A stretch of DNA of 64,000 bases from Zygnema cylindricum. Lineage: Eukaryota > Streptophyta > Zygnematophyceae > Zygnematales > Zygnemataceae. Below the pieces are notes generated by a model. The model had not been told where the DNA came from. It made no database searches and was given only the letters and a program-made list of their open reading frames with translations. Positions 10,131 to 20,150 of the stretch are shown piece after piece. The DNA is taken from positions 81,396-145,395 of the forward strand of contig JBBHKE010001028.1 in the NCBI GenBank assembly GCA_037447655.1. Direction: 5' to 3'. A program made the translations under genes and the position numbers. Every line of letters starts with the position of its first letter. Position 1 is the first letter of the stretch.

Positions 10131-11882
10131 TATGAGAGAACCGAAGAAAGGATGGACCATTGATTCAGGTGCATCTATGCACATGTGTAAAGAGAAGCGT
10201 TTGTTTGTGAGTCTTAGGAAGACTCCTTCAGTTGAGATAGAATATGGAGACGTTAGGGTTGTAACTACTACCTTAGTAGGGTGGGTTGATCTGAAAGTCC
10301 AGGTAGAAGGAAAAGTGTGCATGGTAACCCTAACAGATGTACTCTTTATACCTCAGCTCAATAAAAATTTCATATCTACCTTTGTGCTAAACGATAAAGG
10401 GTTGAAACCAAGACTAACAAGGGTGTCTTCACAGCTTACTTTGAGGGTAGCCCTTACTTCACAGCTGTGAAAAGAAGTCAAGGGATGTTCAGATTGGTTT
10501 TGAGTAATGGAAAAAAAAGACTTTTGTATTTTTGTGTGAATGATATGATAATCTGGCACAAAAGACTTGGGCATGTACATGGAGACAGATTAAAAGAAAT
10601 GAACGAATAGGGAGTGATAGAGGGATATTTTGGAAATGATGAAATTTTAGGAGATTGCATTGGATGTGTTCAAGGGAAAATACATAAGTTAATTGCCACC
10701 GATAGAGGACTTAAAGTACTAGATTTATACACACTGATATCTGCTGGGCTGCTAAAGTTCCCTCACTTGGAGGAAAGAGGTACATGATGACTTTGACAGA
10801 TGATTGGTCTAGATATTCTAAGGTTTACTTTATCACACATAAGTCACAGGCAGCTAAAGTACCCTCACCTAGAAGAAAGAGGTACATGATGACTTTGGTA
10901 GATGATTGGTCTAGATTTTCTAAGGTTTACTTTATCACACATAAGTTAGAGGAAGCTAGATGATTCACAGAATGTAACGCATGGAGTGAAAATTAAATGG
11001 TAAACCCATCAAGAGAATAAGGAGTGACAATGGAAAAGAATACACCTCAAACATGTTTGAGGAATATTTAAAATAGCAAGGAATTCAACAACAGAAAATT
11101 GTTCTCCATAATCTAGAACAAAATGGTGTTGCAAAAAGACTAAACATAACTTTAGGGGAGATTGCAAGGTGCATATTGAATGATAAAAAAAAAAGAAGAA
11201 GATATTGGGCAGAGGCCATGAACTATGCCAATAATCTTAGAAATAGAGTACTAACATCAACTATAAAAGACAAAACACCTTAAGAAAGATGGACAGGTAT
11301 AAAGCGAGTTTTATCCCATCATAAGGCTTTCGGTAGCGTGGTTTACACCTTAGATAATGATAAGTCTAAATAGAACTAGACTCGAGGAGGAGACCAGGAT
11401 ATCTATTGGGCTGTGATGATGACACAAAAAGATATAGAGTGTATGATCTTGAGAGAAAAGATGTAGTCTTAGCAAAGCATGTAGTGGTAATGGATGAAGG
11501 AAAATTAATAGATCTGTTTAAATATACAAAAACTGTGAGAATCAGATTTGAAAATGAGCAAGGAGATTTTATAAGAAGTACTTTCGCAAAAAAAGTTAAA
11601 GTAGAGGAGCCAACTTTTAATGAAATTCAGAGTGAGGATGGACAGTTTACAAATGATATGATTCAGCCTGAAACATATATAATAAAAGAAGAGGAAGAGG
11701 AAAGACTTCAAAATTCAACTAAAAGGGGAGATGAAGAAAATGAAAGAAGAAACTTGAGATTGCCATCAATCCCAACTTTAGAATTCGAGGGAGGACGAAA
11801 AAGCAGCAAACGAATACAGGAGAGACACCTAAATAACAAGGTTACCAAGCTGTCACACCCGAGTGATCCTAGAGACAGCTGA
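10131..11882 (+). pseudogene. E2 protease, integrase and linker, broken, ending at F
   Basis: Protease retains its active site (GWTIDSGASMHMC, about 10149-10190) and the VEIEYGD...TTTLVG body. Integrase follows with WHKRLGHVHGDRL, a stop after NE, then CIGCVQGKIH. The first catalytic Asp region is damaged. A 102-bp direct duplication (10748-10951) repeats the segment coding YMMTLTDDWSRYSK. The RSDNGKEYTS segment (second Asp) lies near 11020-11050, and the catalytic Glu region near 11120 has stops. Block 11406-11882 is the integrase C-terminal YRVYDLERKD region and acidic linker, up to KVTKLSHPSDP. Homology to Copia stops there, just before RT would begin. RT and RNase H of E2 are absent. Confidence 0.82.
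10748..10951 (+). repeat. 102-bp in-frame tandem duplication in the E2 integrase
   Basis: Two units, 10748-10849 and 10850-10951, start GCTGCTAAAG and GCAGCTAAAG and run through TACATGATGACTTTG and GATTGGTCTAGAT to CACACATAAGT. The period is 102 bp, exactly 34 codons. The units differ at several positions, so the duplication is not very recent. No other integrase in the window has it. Confidence 0.85.
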
Positions 11883-12888
11883 ATAACTGTCAAGCTCGTG
11901 TGCATCTTCGGCACATTTGCACTCCCAGGAGTTCGGAGGCCTCATCCCACCTTGTACGGATTCCAGCGTACGGAGAAGGGGAGGACAACCAGCCGGATCA
12001 GATCTTTGAATTTTCACCTTCGAGCACTACGCACTTTAGTTCACCTTAAATGGAGGTGGAACGGCGGAGTTAGTCCGCTGCAAAGGTGTCGACTCCATTA
12101 CATGGCATCCGTTCTATGTAGCTATAGCAGAGAGGTAAATTGTGGAACGATACGCAACCTTCAGGATTATCCCGTAGATCTTGCAGTTAGCTGTTAGTAG
12201 GATTTTAGTTCAGGCCGAACAAACGGGCATAACATTTATGATGTAGAGTCAAAGTTAGGCGTTTCACGTCAATTCAAAACTTTGTTGCCTACTAGTGTAC
12301 AATACGTAGACCTTTGGCTGACAATCTAGCCAGAGCCAGTCGTCTAAATTTTTGCCCTGAGTGTAGTACAGTCTGTTTTGTCTTATGTCATTACGATAAC
12401 AATTGCTGGCTGCTGATTGGCTTTTGGCATTGCTTTGATTTGGCTCCCGCAGTGGGACAAACTTTGCTTGTATAAGGCACTTGGAGCCGAAGGAGACAGG
12501 TTGCTTTTTCAATACTGTCTCCTGAGAAAAACCCCAGAGAATTCAATCAATCTTTTTGTTGGAGATTTGTTGCATTGTGTCGTGGACTCTATTGCCATCT
12601 TTGTTTTGGATTGTCTTTTGTGGAGACTGTAGCTCTGGTGGGTAGTTGGCATTATCCTCTCTTTTGGGCGGTTTTCGACTTTCGCTGTTTGAAACTTAGA
12701 AGAGTCTAGTCCGATCCGTACGGCGGATCCGAGGGGTGAGGGAGACTTATACCTGTCTTCAGGGCAATTGGAAAAGTTTCTTCTTTTGAAGTTTGGTCAT
12801 CTTTGTACTCTGAGGTATGTGAGCTCGCTTCACCATTATCATTTGTGCACATTAATAGAGAGATCTAGCTCCTCTGTTCCAGTAAGTC
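11883..12888 (+). other. F: probable leader or LTR of a non-Copia retroelement
   Basis: Sequence character changes sharply at about 11880. There are no Copia remnants and none of the landmarks of the surrounding LTRs. A CCAAT-type GATTGG at 12415 and a TATAAGG near 12470 could form a promoter. It leads into an ATG at 12889. No primer site or second LTR was recognised, so calling it an LTR or leader is inference from position. Confidence 0.35.
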
Positions 12889-13299
12889 ATGGGCGGAGGA
12901 GAAGCTCAAGATAAAGATCCTATCGGTGTCAGTTTGAAAGAACAAGAGATGCAAGAAGCAGTTGCACAAGAGGAAGAGTCACAGGTGCCCAAGGAAGCAG
13001 TCCCTTTCACCTCAGCTTTAAACATAGAGCAATTTGTTAAGGGAATGATGCCTGAGCCTGCTGTAGTTGAGACTTCTCCGAAAAAGCCAGAGAGGCAACC
13101 CTCTCCTTCACCTCCTCCGATCTTTTCCCCTAAGAACTTTCCGACGTTATTTCAAAAGCCGCCAGAGTTAGGGCTACGGAGAAGGTCGAGAGACATGTTT
13201 TTGCTCCCCAGTCTTATAGGAAGGGTTTTGCCCATAAGGAAGTGGTCCTTGGCCACCCTTCCGAGGTCGTACGCTATAGATGGTCTAAAGCTCCGATAG
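12889..13299 (+). pseudogene. F: N-terminal part of an unidentified, gag-like disordered protein
   Basis: A 136-codon open frame begins MGGGEAQDKDPIGVSLKEQE. It is rich in Glu, Gln and Pro, with a PSPSPPP run near residues 69-75 and FSPKNFPTLFQKPP after it. No catalytic motif is visible. Beyond 13299 the likely protein continues in other frames (GHPSEVVRYRWSKAPI, then LLLDANGPVHKEILALHNI near 13330-13390), so it is frameshifted. Together with the zinc knuckles at 22283-22633 it fits the Gag polyprotein of a retroelement unrelated to the Copia family around it. A specific family could not be named. Confidence 0.4.
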
Positions 13300-14936
13300 T
13301 TTGAGATGTACTTGGAGATGTACTTTTGTTAGATGCTAATGGGCCAGTTCACAAGGAAATTTTAGCCCTTCACAATATCTATGAGTTGAAGGTTAAGAAG
13401 GAGCTGGTGCAGCGGGTTGCTTTACCAACCGAGCCCGGATCATACGCCCAGTGGGAGGTGTAGTGGAAATCCTGAGTAGCTCGTCCGAGAAAGGCTCTCC
13501 AATCTCATCCCGGGAGCAGCAGGGGATGCCGTTAACTTCACACCAGCAGCCCACCTTATCTCAAGAAATTGCCACCAATAGACCATCTAGGGGTAGGGCG
13601 ACCTTTCGAGCCCGGGCCAGGGAATGAATTAGCAAGCGGAAGTAACCATGCCCAAGAGAGAGTACTGGTCCAGCCATCGGGACAGCAAAGGCCGATTCGC
13701 TTCCGTTGTCAAAGAGGAGTCGTTCTTTCCTTCCCGCCTCAGTTTCTCAGTTCCCTGTGCCCCTTCAGCAGCGGTTGTACTTGACCTTCCGAAGGGTTAT
13801 GGCGTTCGAGATATACAGACCATGAGGTACCCGGTTTGGGGATTGAGGATCTCTCGGGTGTGGTGAGCAGCACCCGGAAACTAGTTGATATCCTCTGATC
13901 GCAGAGTAAGGCTACTGCGGGGGCCAGACCCGTCACAATAGACTGGGATGCTCTTTAAGAGGAAAGGAAGATAGCATTGGAACAAGAGTTGCTCCTTATA
14001 CGGGAGGCTAAACGGAGATTAGGGGGGATCCTTAGTGGACAAGTAGCTCCTCCTCTTAGGACAGGTATCTCGGCTGAAAGAATACCTTAGTATCAGGCAA
14101 CTCCTCCTACGACGCGAGCTCCCAGGACTTTACCAAAACCGAGACCAAAATCTCCTCTTCAGAGGGGAGAGGAGAAAACAACAAGGCCTAAAAAAGAGGG
14201 GTTGGGTACAGATCTACAAGGTAATCTGTTAGCCGCGGCCAGTGAGCTCCCTACCTTTGTCTCGGTGGCGGGATCTTCTACTCTGGAGGTCGTGGTGCAA
14301 CTACAACACGACAAGAGAATACACATTTCCCTCAGACTGACCACTCCTCCACCATCACCACCTCACGCCTCCTCTCCTTCGCCATCCTTTTCTCTAGCTG
14401 CGCAGTCCGCGGGTCATCGGATCTGCCTATCTTACCTTACAAATACACCGCTTACTCACCTCCTCACAAGCAATACCCATCCTCCACCGGAACTCCTCCT
14501 CCCGAGGATTCCCAGAGGCGGCCCAGGACACACACACCCTTTAGGAGACAAACATCTTCTCCTCCAAGTTTCCTGTCGTCACCGTCTCCGCCACCATCCA
14601 TTCTCGGGGACCTCGACCTTGTCTTCACATCCCATTGGTGGAGACCATTCGCAGGGAAGAACAAGCCTCTCCTGAATATATTGGAGCAGACGACCAACCA
14701 TCTTTTTTAAGAGCAAGACCTTCCTTAGTGGGGGGGGGGACCACTGCTATTGTTACCGTTCGTCCTATTGGAGGTGGGACCGGGTAAAATCTTGAGGTAG
14801 CGGATCATGGAGCAATCTCACCGGCTAAGTTTGTCAGCCCCACCGGACAGGCCTCATCACGGTTCACCAGCCCTACCGAGGAGGATAAGAGAATAGGGGA
14901 CATCCGGATCTTCACACGGGACAACTTGAGAATTGC
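13300..14936 (+). pseudogene. F: decayed continuation of the gag-like region, interrupted by E4
   Basis: Frames are short and frameshifted. Proline/serine-rich coding character persists on the plus strand, for example TTPPPSPPHASSPSPSFSLA near 14340-14400. From about 14876 to 14936 an open frame contains KRIGDIRIFTRDNLRI. It is cut by E4 exactly at the duplicated target ATTG. The same frame resumes after E4 at 21389 and stays open for about 50 codons, so E4 entered a coding stretch. Confidence 0.45.
14932..14936. repeat. E4 target site duplication, left copy (ATTGC)
   Basis: ATTGC here and ATTGT at 21389-21393 flank E4 and differ at the last base. Removing E4 and one copy leaves the F reading frame open across the junction. 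Confidence 0.75.
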
Positions 14937-15289
14937 TGTTGAAATTTATGTATTTTCTAGGTCTGTATTGGAAAAATAAATAGAGTAAGTCAACAAAGGC
15001 AGCTTGCTTCTTGCTCAAATCTCTCCGGTCCCCATACTTGTTGCAGTCACTGAAGACCAGAGAGAGAGCCAATGCCATGGCTGCCTAAAGGGGATAGGCT
15101 GATTCGTAGTTTGTAGCAAAAGAGTAATGTCAGAAGCAGGATTTGATCCTAGTACCTATCAAACTTAGTAGCCGTTGGCTTTAACCTATAGCTTAGAGTC
15201 AACGATGGCATACGTGAGGTACAATAGGTATTTATAAGCGTAGAAGTAGAGAGTTCTAACTAACTACCAAAAAACGAAAAACTGCTCTA

Positions 15290-15346
15290 GACCAGATTTG
15301 AACCATGGTCTGTGTTTATACATGTAGAGGTAAGCCTTAACCAATA
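15290..15346 (-). promoter_or_regulatory. tRNA-like A/B-box pair in the E4 5' LTR, antisense
   Basis: On the minus strand TTGGTTAAGG (complement of 15335-15344) resembles a tRNA D-arm/A box. GGTTCAAATC (complement of 15295-15304) matches a B box. They are about 30 nt apart, within tRNA gene range. A 5-bp T-arm (ACCAT/ATGGT-like) surrounds the B box, but no full acceptor stem is evident. The identical pair lies in the 3' LTR near 20509-20560. Pol III activity is not shown by sequence alone. Confidence 0.5.
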
Positions 15347-16141
15347 AGGCGTTATCGAAACGATACACATGACGGGTTTTATAAATACATAAATATTAAC
15401 GCAACAGCTAATTAACAGCAGACTAACCAAAAAGAGCAATTCCTGCATGTACGCGAATCTGAACCGTGTAAAATATGTTTTGATCGGACGGCCGGCATTA
15501 TAGCCGCCACGCAAAGTGAGCTTTTGGCGGCATACGGAGATAGCGTCACGCGGTGCCACGTGGCGCCACATTATTTGCTACCGGAGAAGATGGGAGGAGG
15601 AACTATGGCTTCCGATTCGACAGGTCTCACCTTGTAGACCTTGTCGTACAATGGTCGTACAATAAGTACGTCGCCCATTGTACCTTCTTGTACTATATAG
15701 TGTTCCTATTGGACTAGGGTTTAGTAGTAGGTAGTCGTGAGTAGGCAGACCGAGACTTAGTAATATTTAGGTACCTCTCTCTCTAAGAGAGCTTGTAACT
15801 ATAAAGGTCATCTTTGACCAGCCATAACTTAATGCTCGGGTGAGCAAATTCAGTGATTCTTTTTGCTGCGGACACAGGGGAGTCCAAGCTACACAAGGGT
15901 GTAGTCGGTCAGAGTCTTTTCGTGCCAGGGTGGCACTTATTCAGTGGGAATGTCAAAGTGGGGAATATTGTCCAAAACACATATTGAAACTTTGCATTTT
16001 GTGGTGGAACTAAGCACACAGAAGGTCTTCTTTTCACAGGGGTGAAGGTTTATTGGGGTTCTTATTGTCAAGGGATCATTTATTTGGGTTTATATCAACT
16101 TGGAGTCGGCACTATCTAGATTAGCTTCTTTTGGATCTGCG

Positions 16142-16171
16142 AATTCTATGGGCAATGGAGCCCATAGAATT
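16142..16171 (+). promoter_or_regulatory. AUG-in-loop hairpin at the E4 LTR/primer-site boundary
   Basis: AATTCTATGGGC (16142-16153) pairs perfectly with GCCCATAGAATT (16160-16171). The six-base loop AATGGA holds the first gag ATG. The primer site starts three bases after the hairpin. Hairpins with an ATG in the loop occur at the same place in the E9, E8, E3 and E12 LTRs with different stem sequences. Confidence 0.75.
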
Positions 16172-17750
16172 TCAGGTTATGGGCCCACCATCTAGGGTGC
16201 CTATGTTCGATGGAAAAGACTTCACTTATTGGGAGTTTATTATGGAGGGATTGCTTTTCGAGAAGCACTTATGGGGAATTGTTTCGGGACAAGTGAGATG
16301 TCCGCCACCTGGCTTTGGAAGAGCTTACTATGGAGAACCATCTAAGGCTACCCAGAATATTAATTGGAGTTCAGATGCAACGCAAGGTGAAAGGAAAAAT
16401 CTTTCCTTGGATAGGGATATATGGGAGAAGGATAAAGGGACATTTATGGTGAGGGGAGCTATGCTCTTCGCCACAGCTCCACTTAGAGGGGTTATAAGTA
16501 AAACTGAAGAAAATGATAGTAAAATTTGGGAGTAAAAAAACACTATAGCAAAACATCTCATACTTAGATACGTGTCTAAGTCCATAGCTATCACTCTTTT
16601 AAGTCTAACCAAGTCTTCGGAAATCTGGGAAACACTAAGTCAGATTTATAAGAGTGAGACTATTCAGAGGCAGCAGTTAGTAAAACAGGAAATAGAGGCC
16701 TATGTTTATAAAGGCGGTAACATGATAGAGTTTTGCAATGATATTGCTGCGTTATATGTCGAGCTTGCTAGTGCAGGGTATGTAGAATCCGAGGAGAGAA
16801 AGATTAATACATTACTCATGAAACTCCCAGATGAGTACGAAAACATCATTTATCGTATACAGGCAATGAATTGCTCCTCATGGACTTGGAGCTTTACCAT
16901 AGGGATAATTATTGTGAGGGAAAGCACTTTGGAGCTTCGTAGGGGAAGTGACAAGGTGAATGCATTTACAGCTGGTGGTGATTGGCGGAAGCGTGATGAG
17001 AGGAACGGCGGTGACGAGCGGAAGCGTGACGAGAGGAAGAAAGACGAAGGTAAACCTTATCGGAACTTTGGTGGAAAGAGAGGGGGAGGAAAAGAAAGGG
17101 GAGCTTTGAAAAAGGGTGTTTGCTTCTTTTGTAGAGAACCGGGTCACTATATGGAGGAGTGTCGTTGTTTGGAAGAACTTAGAAGTTGGAATGTGAAAGA
17201 GGAGGAAGAAGGGAAAGAGGAGAAAGAGGATGAAGAAATCTTAGAGCTTCTTCACATCGGTAGAATGGAGAAGAGAGAGAAGCACACAGAAATTACACAA
17301 AAGCAACGATGTGCTTTTGGAGGTATAAGGGAAGTAAAAGGAAAGGAGGTACTTGAGAAAGTTAGAAATGATGAGGATGCCAAGGAGTGTAGAAAGTATG
17401 ACTTAGAAATGAGAAATTCAGATCTAGGATACACAAATGAAAAAGGGAAAAATAAAAATAATGAGGATAATTCTATAAACATTTTGGAAACAGAAAACTT
17501 GTTGGAAAGGGAGACTTCAACGGATTTGGAGGAAATGGGAGAAGTAAAACTAGAGGGGGTTTTAAAGGATAGGGGAGAAAAGAAATATTTAATGAAAAGT
17601 TTAGGGGAGGAGAAATACTCTTTGGGAATCATTATAGAAAGTGATGGTGGAAAGTATTCCATGGGAGAGAGTGAGGAAATTTCAGAAAAGGGGGTGACTA
17701 TCATGGATAAAAATATGAGTTCGGAAGATGTAGATTTTATGAGGAACTAA
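16155..17750 (+). pseudogene. E4 Gag fused to collapsed Pol remnant (one internal stop)
   Basis: Translation from the LTR-loop ATG gives MEPIEFQVMGPPSRVP and continues to a TAA at 16533-16535, within the segment that reads WEYNN in E12. The frame reopens by 16572 (SKSIAITLLSLTKSSEIW) and runs to 17750. The zinc knuckle CFFCREPGHYMEEC is intact, followed by a long Glu/Lys-rich region. KQRCAFGGI marks the old protease start. Then, instead of protease, integrase and RT, there is a short stretch with CRKYDLEMRNSD (end-of-integrase-like), the acidic linker, LGEEKYSLGIIIESDGG (RT C-terminal remnant) and SSEDVDFMRN. No DSGA, D(35)E or YVDD motif is present. It could still act as a structural Gag if the stop is read past or is absent in sister copies. 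Confidence 0.8.
16175..16189 (+). other. E4 primer binding site
   Basis: GGTTATGGGCCCACC abuts the LTR end. It is an exact complement of 15 nt of the anticodon arm of plant initiator tRNA-Met (GGUGGGCCCAUAACC). The implied primer is a tRNA cleaved in the anticodon stem after about position 40. Confidence 0.85.
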
Positions 17751-18146
17751 GTGGGGACTCTTGATATAACGATAAATTTGGGGGGTAATGGTTTTGACAT
17801 CACTAATGGGAGTGATGTCATTTATGAAGGTGTGCTTGTAAAAGGGTTAGCATCTGGGTGTGTGTTGAAGATTTGAGATGGGGCTAGTTTTTTGAATTGC
17901 AAGAGGGAAATCGGTTTTTGTGTGGATGGAAAAGAGATGAGTGGGACAAAATCTTTGCTTGGATTTATGGAAAATGGTATGCTTCATAAAATGTGTGATC
18001 AGCAAGATGGAATGTTTATTTCAGCTCACCTAATGGACCTTTTAAAATACGAGAGTATTCACTTAAAGTTTCATGAGGAGAAAAGAAAGAAGAAAAAGAA
18101 AAGAAGGAAAAAGAAAAAAACTGATGATAAAGAAGATACTGGGTGA
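17751..18146 (+). pseudogene. E4 RNase H-like remnant with lysine-rich tail
   Basis: Downstream of the stop at 17748-17750 the same homology continues as INLGGNGFDITNGSDVIYEG and LASGCVLKI, which match LGGENTDISTWSDASYGD and TSGYVLYVGD of E9 RNase H. Block 17892-18146 adds GTKSLLGFMENGMLHKMCDQ and HLMDLLKYESIHLKFHEE. The segment with the catalytic Glu (STMEAEYM in E9) is replaced, so RNase H activity is not expected. The C-terminus is a run of Lys/Arg where E9 has VENKIISLEYRPDSEM. Homology to E12 stops near 18110. Confidence 0.75.
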
Positions 18147-20150
18147 GAGACGATCGGACTGAAGGGGATATGTGACCCGAGATATCGCGGGAAAGATGGT
18201 CTAAAAGACTAGGTAAGTCTGATGGTCTTGATTCTGTAGGTTTAAAAGAGGCCGGCGATCGGGTAGTTCCAAAAAGATAATCAAGATTATCCCAATCGGT
18301 GGGCATAAAAAATGATAAAACCAAATGACGACCAGATATCAAAATGATCTATACGAGATGCTTCAAATGCCAAGCCACACCACTCTTTTGTCCAATCAGA
18401 CAATCAGTCTCTAACAAGGCCTCGATGGCAATATCTATCAAGAAACCGTATTACCAAAACCTTTTTCCATGCAAACAAGGGGACAAGGCAGAAAGGCCAA
18501 ATCCATAAAGGCAAATAACTTGCTATCCAAGCACTTACAAGTGCGAATCTATAGCCACACAATCAAAAAAAAAACTAATCAATGCCAACAACGGCAAGAT
18601 CTAAAGAAGAAATCTCACACCAAACAAAGCAAACTCAGCCAAGGCCACTCAGGGCCAAATAGCAAGCATGGAAAGTTGGAAAAATGCAATGCACAATAAA
18701 AGTGTATTCGAACAAATCCACTCCAATCTCGTTCCGTCTAATGATCAACCAACTATCCTAACACGTTTTTGCACCCACAAGGCATTAAAATAGTTACAAA
18801 TCATCATTAGCAATCTGGTGATTGTGAACCGTGAACCGCGGTTGATCGCTACAATCGGGGTTTTGCCAAACTCCCAAATTGAATTCGCTCCAAGTCCAAC
18901 CCTCTCCAAATGTGATAGTCCAACGGTCGATATGTGGGGTAGGATAAAAGTGAGAAAAAAACACACCCAAACGCGAAAACACTTAGAGGGGTGAATAGAG
19001 GCACTAGCACAGTAGAATATCCAAGAGATTTTCAACACGCTTAGACAATGTGCAAAAGTGGTAAACAAATGTGCTGAAATTGAGATAAATGTGCGGAAAT
19101 TTGGCGAAATGTGGAAAGGTTTCGACTATATGTGCATAAATTTCAAGCAATGTGTAGAAAAGTGCTTGAAATGTGCAAAAATTGCGGCATTTATGCAAAT
19201 GTTAGTACAAAATGTCCGAAAAATTCTAGAAATTAGAGAAATTAAGGGTCGGTGTACATCAATGTCCATTGATGTGACCCAATGTCCAAAAATGTATAAT
19301 CAACGTGACACAATGATGACCAATGTTAAGAAATTATATATATTTATGATTTTTGAACATATTTTTTTGTATAACCGAAAGTGAAAAAAAAATGGATTGA
19401 ATATAACAATAGGGAATGAGAGACAATTTTCAAGTGCAAGAATACTAAGCAGATGGATGGCCACTAGTCCTCACTGTCTATTTATATTCTTTGCAAGAGT
19501 TATACTATCGTAGAAAATCTGAATTTAGACTTGAATAAATCAAAATTGAAACAACCGAGACAGAAAACAAAAACTGAAAATGACAGTATGCAAAACACTT
19601 ATGAGGTTTGAGATAACAAAACTCAAAAGATGCGCATAAGCCAAATAGAAATAATTACACAATCACAAGAAATAAAAACAACAAAATGATATTCCCAACA
19701 TGCAACTTCCACACTAATTAAAGTTCATCCACAGGTGGAAAAAGAAGTTTGTGTTATGAGGACACGATCGAAATTTACACAAACACGAAAAGAGTTGAAG
19801 AGAAACCGTGTAGGTCTTGGTTGATACCATATAGATTAATATGTAAGGCTTTACAAGAGATTGATATTGTAATAGAAACTAGACGCTTCACGTTAAGGCA
19901 CAAAATCGCCTCTAAGCTGTCTTGACAATTTTACAAAGAAAAAAATGGTTGTAGAAAATCTTCAATACTGAAAATTATATTCCTGCACTTGAAATTTGTG
20001 TACAAGAAATCATCTAAAATCAACTAAGTATCAAGGCCTACGCCTAGCGTTAACAAGCCAATAAGATTACACCGTGCTATGTAAGTATTTGCGTCTAGTT
20101 TGGATTCAGCCAATAGGCGACCGAAATCGTATGCCCTATGTTACAAAATC
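18147..20150. other. Foreign DNA inside E4 abutting the 3' LTR
   Basis: This 2-kb stretch has no counterpart in E12 and no Copia coding remnants of the local family. It is A-rich on the plus strand. It holds an irregular reiteration of AATGTG-like words (about 19040-19330). It also carries minus-strand TGGTATCAACCA (from 19831 downwards), whose first eight bases match the usual plant Copia primer site for the initiator tRNA 3' end. The part from 19832 to 20150 could therefore be LTR sequence of an unrelated minus-strand element. The stretch joins the E4 3' LTR at its terminal TG with no polypurine tract. Confidence 0.5.

Larger units (their letters stand above)
14937..16174 (+). repeat. E4 5' LTR (1238 bp)
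   Basis: Runs from TGTTGAAATT to CATAGAATTTCA. It contains TATTTTCTAGGTCTG near the start, the stem-loop with ACTTGTTGCAGTCACTGA loop, and the CCATGG core at 15076. Two antisense tRNA-like B boxes are present (near 15150 and 15295-15304; the second has an A-box partner at 15335-15344). A G-box-like CACGTGG lies near 15556, five GTAC motifs lie between 15646 and 15693, and ACTATAAAGG serves as a TATA-like box near 15800. The 3' end is a perfect 12-bp hairpin (16142-16153 with 16160-16171) with the gag ATG (16155) in its loop. Confidence 0.9.

Noticed and set aside
12889-14700. Host proline-rich protein gene
   Set aside because: Frequent frameshifts, position inside a retroelement nest, and zinc knuckles in the continuation at 22283-22633 make a retroelement gag more likely.
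18050-18146. Simple GAA/AAG microsatellite
   Set aside because: The run is irregular and stays in frame as a Lys/Arg tail after homologous RNase H-remnant codons, with a decayed counterpart in E12. It is better explained as part of the collapsed Pol frame.
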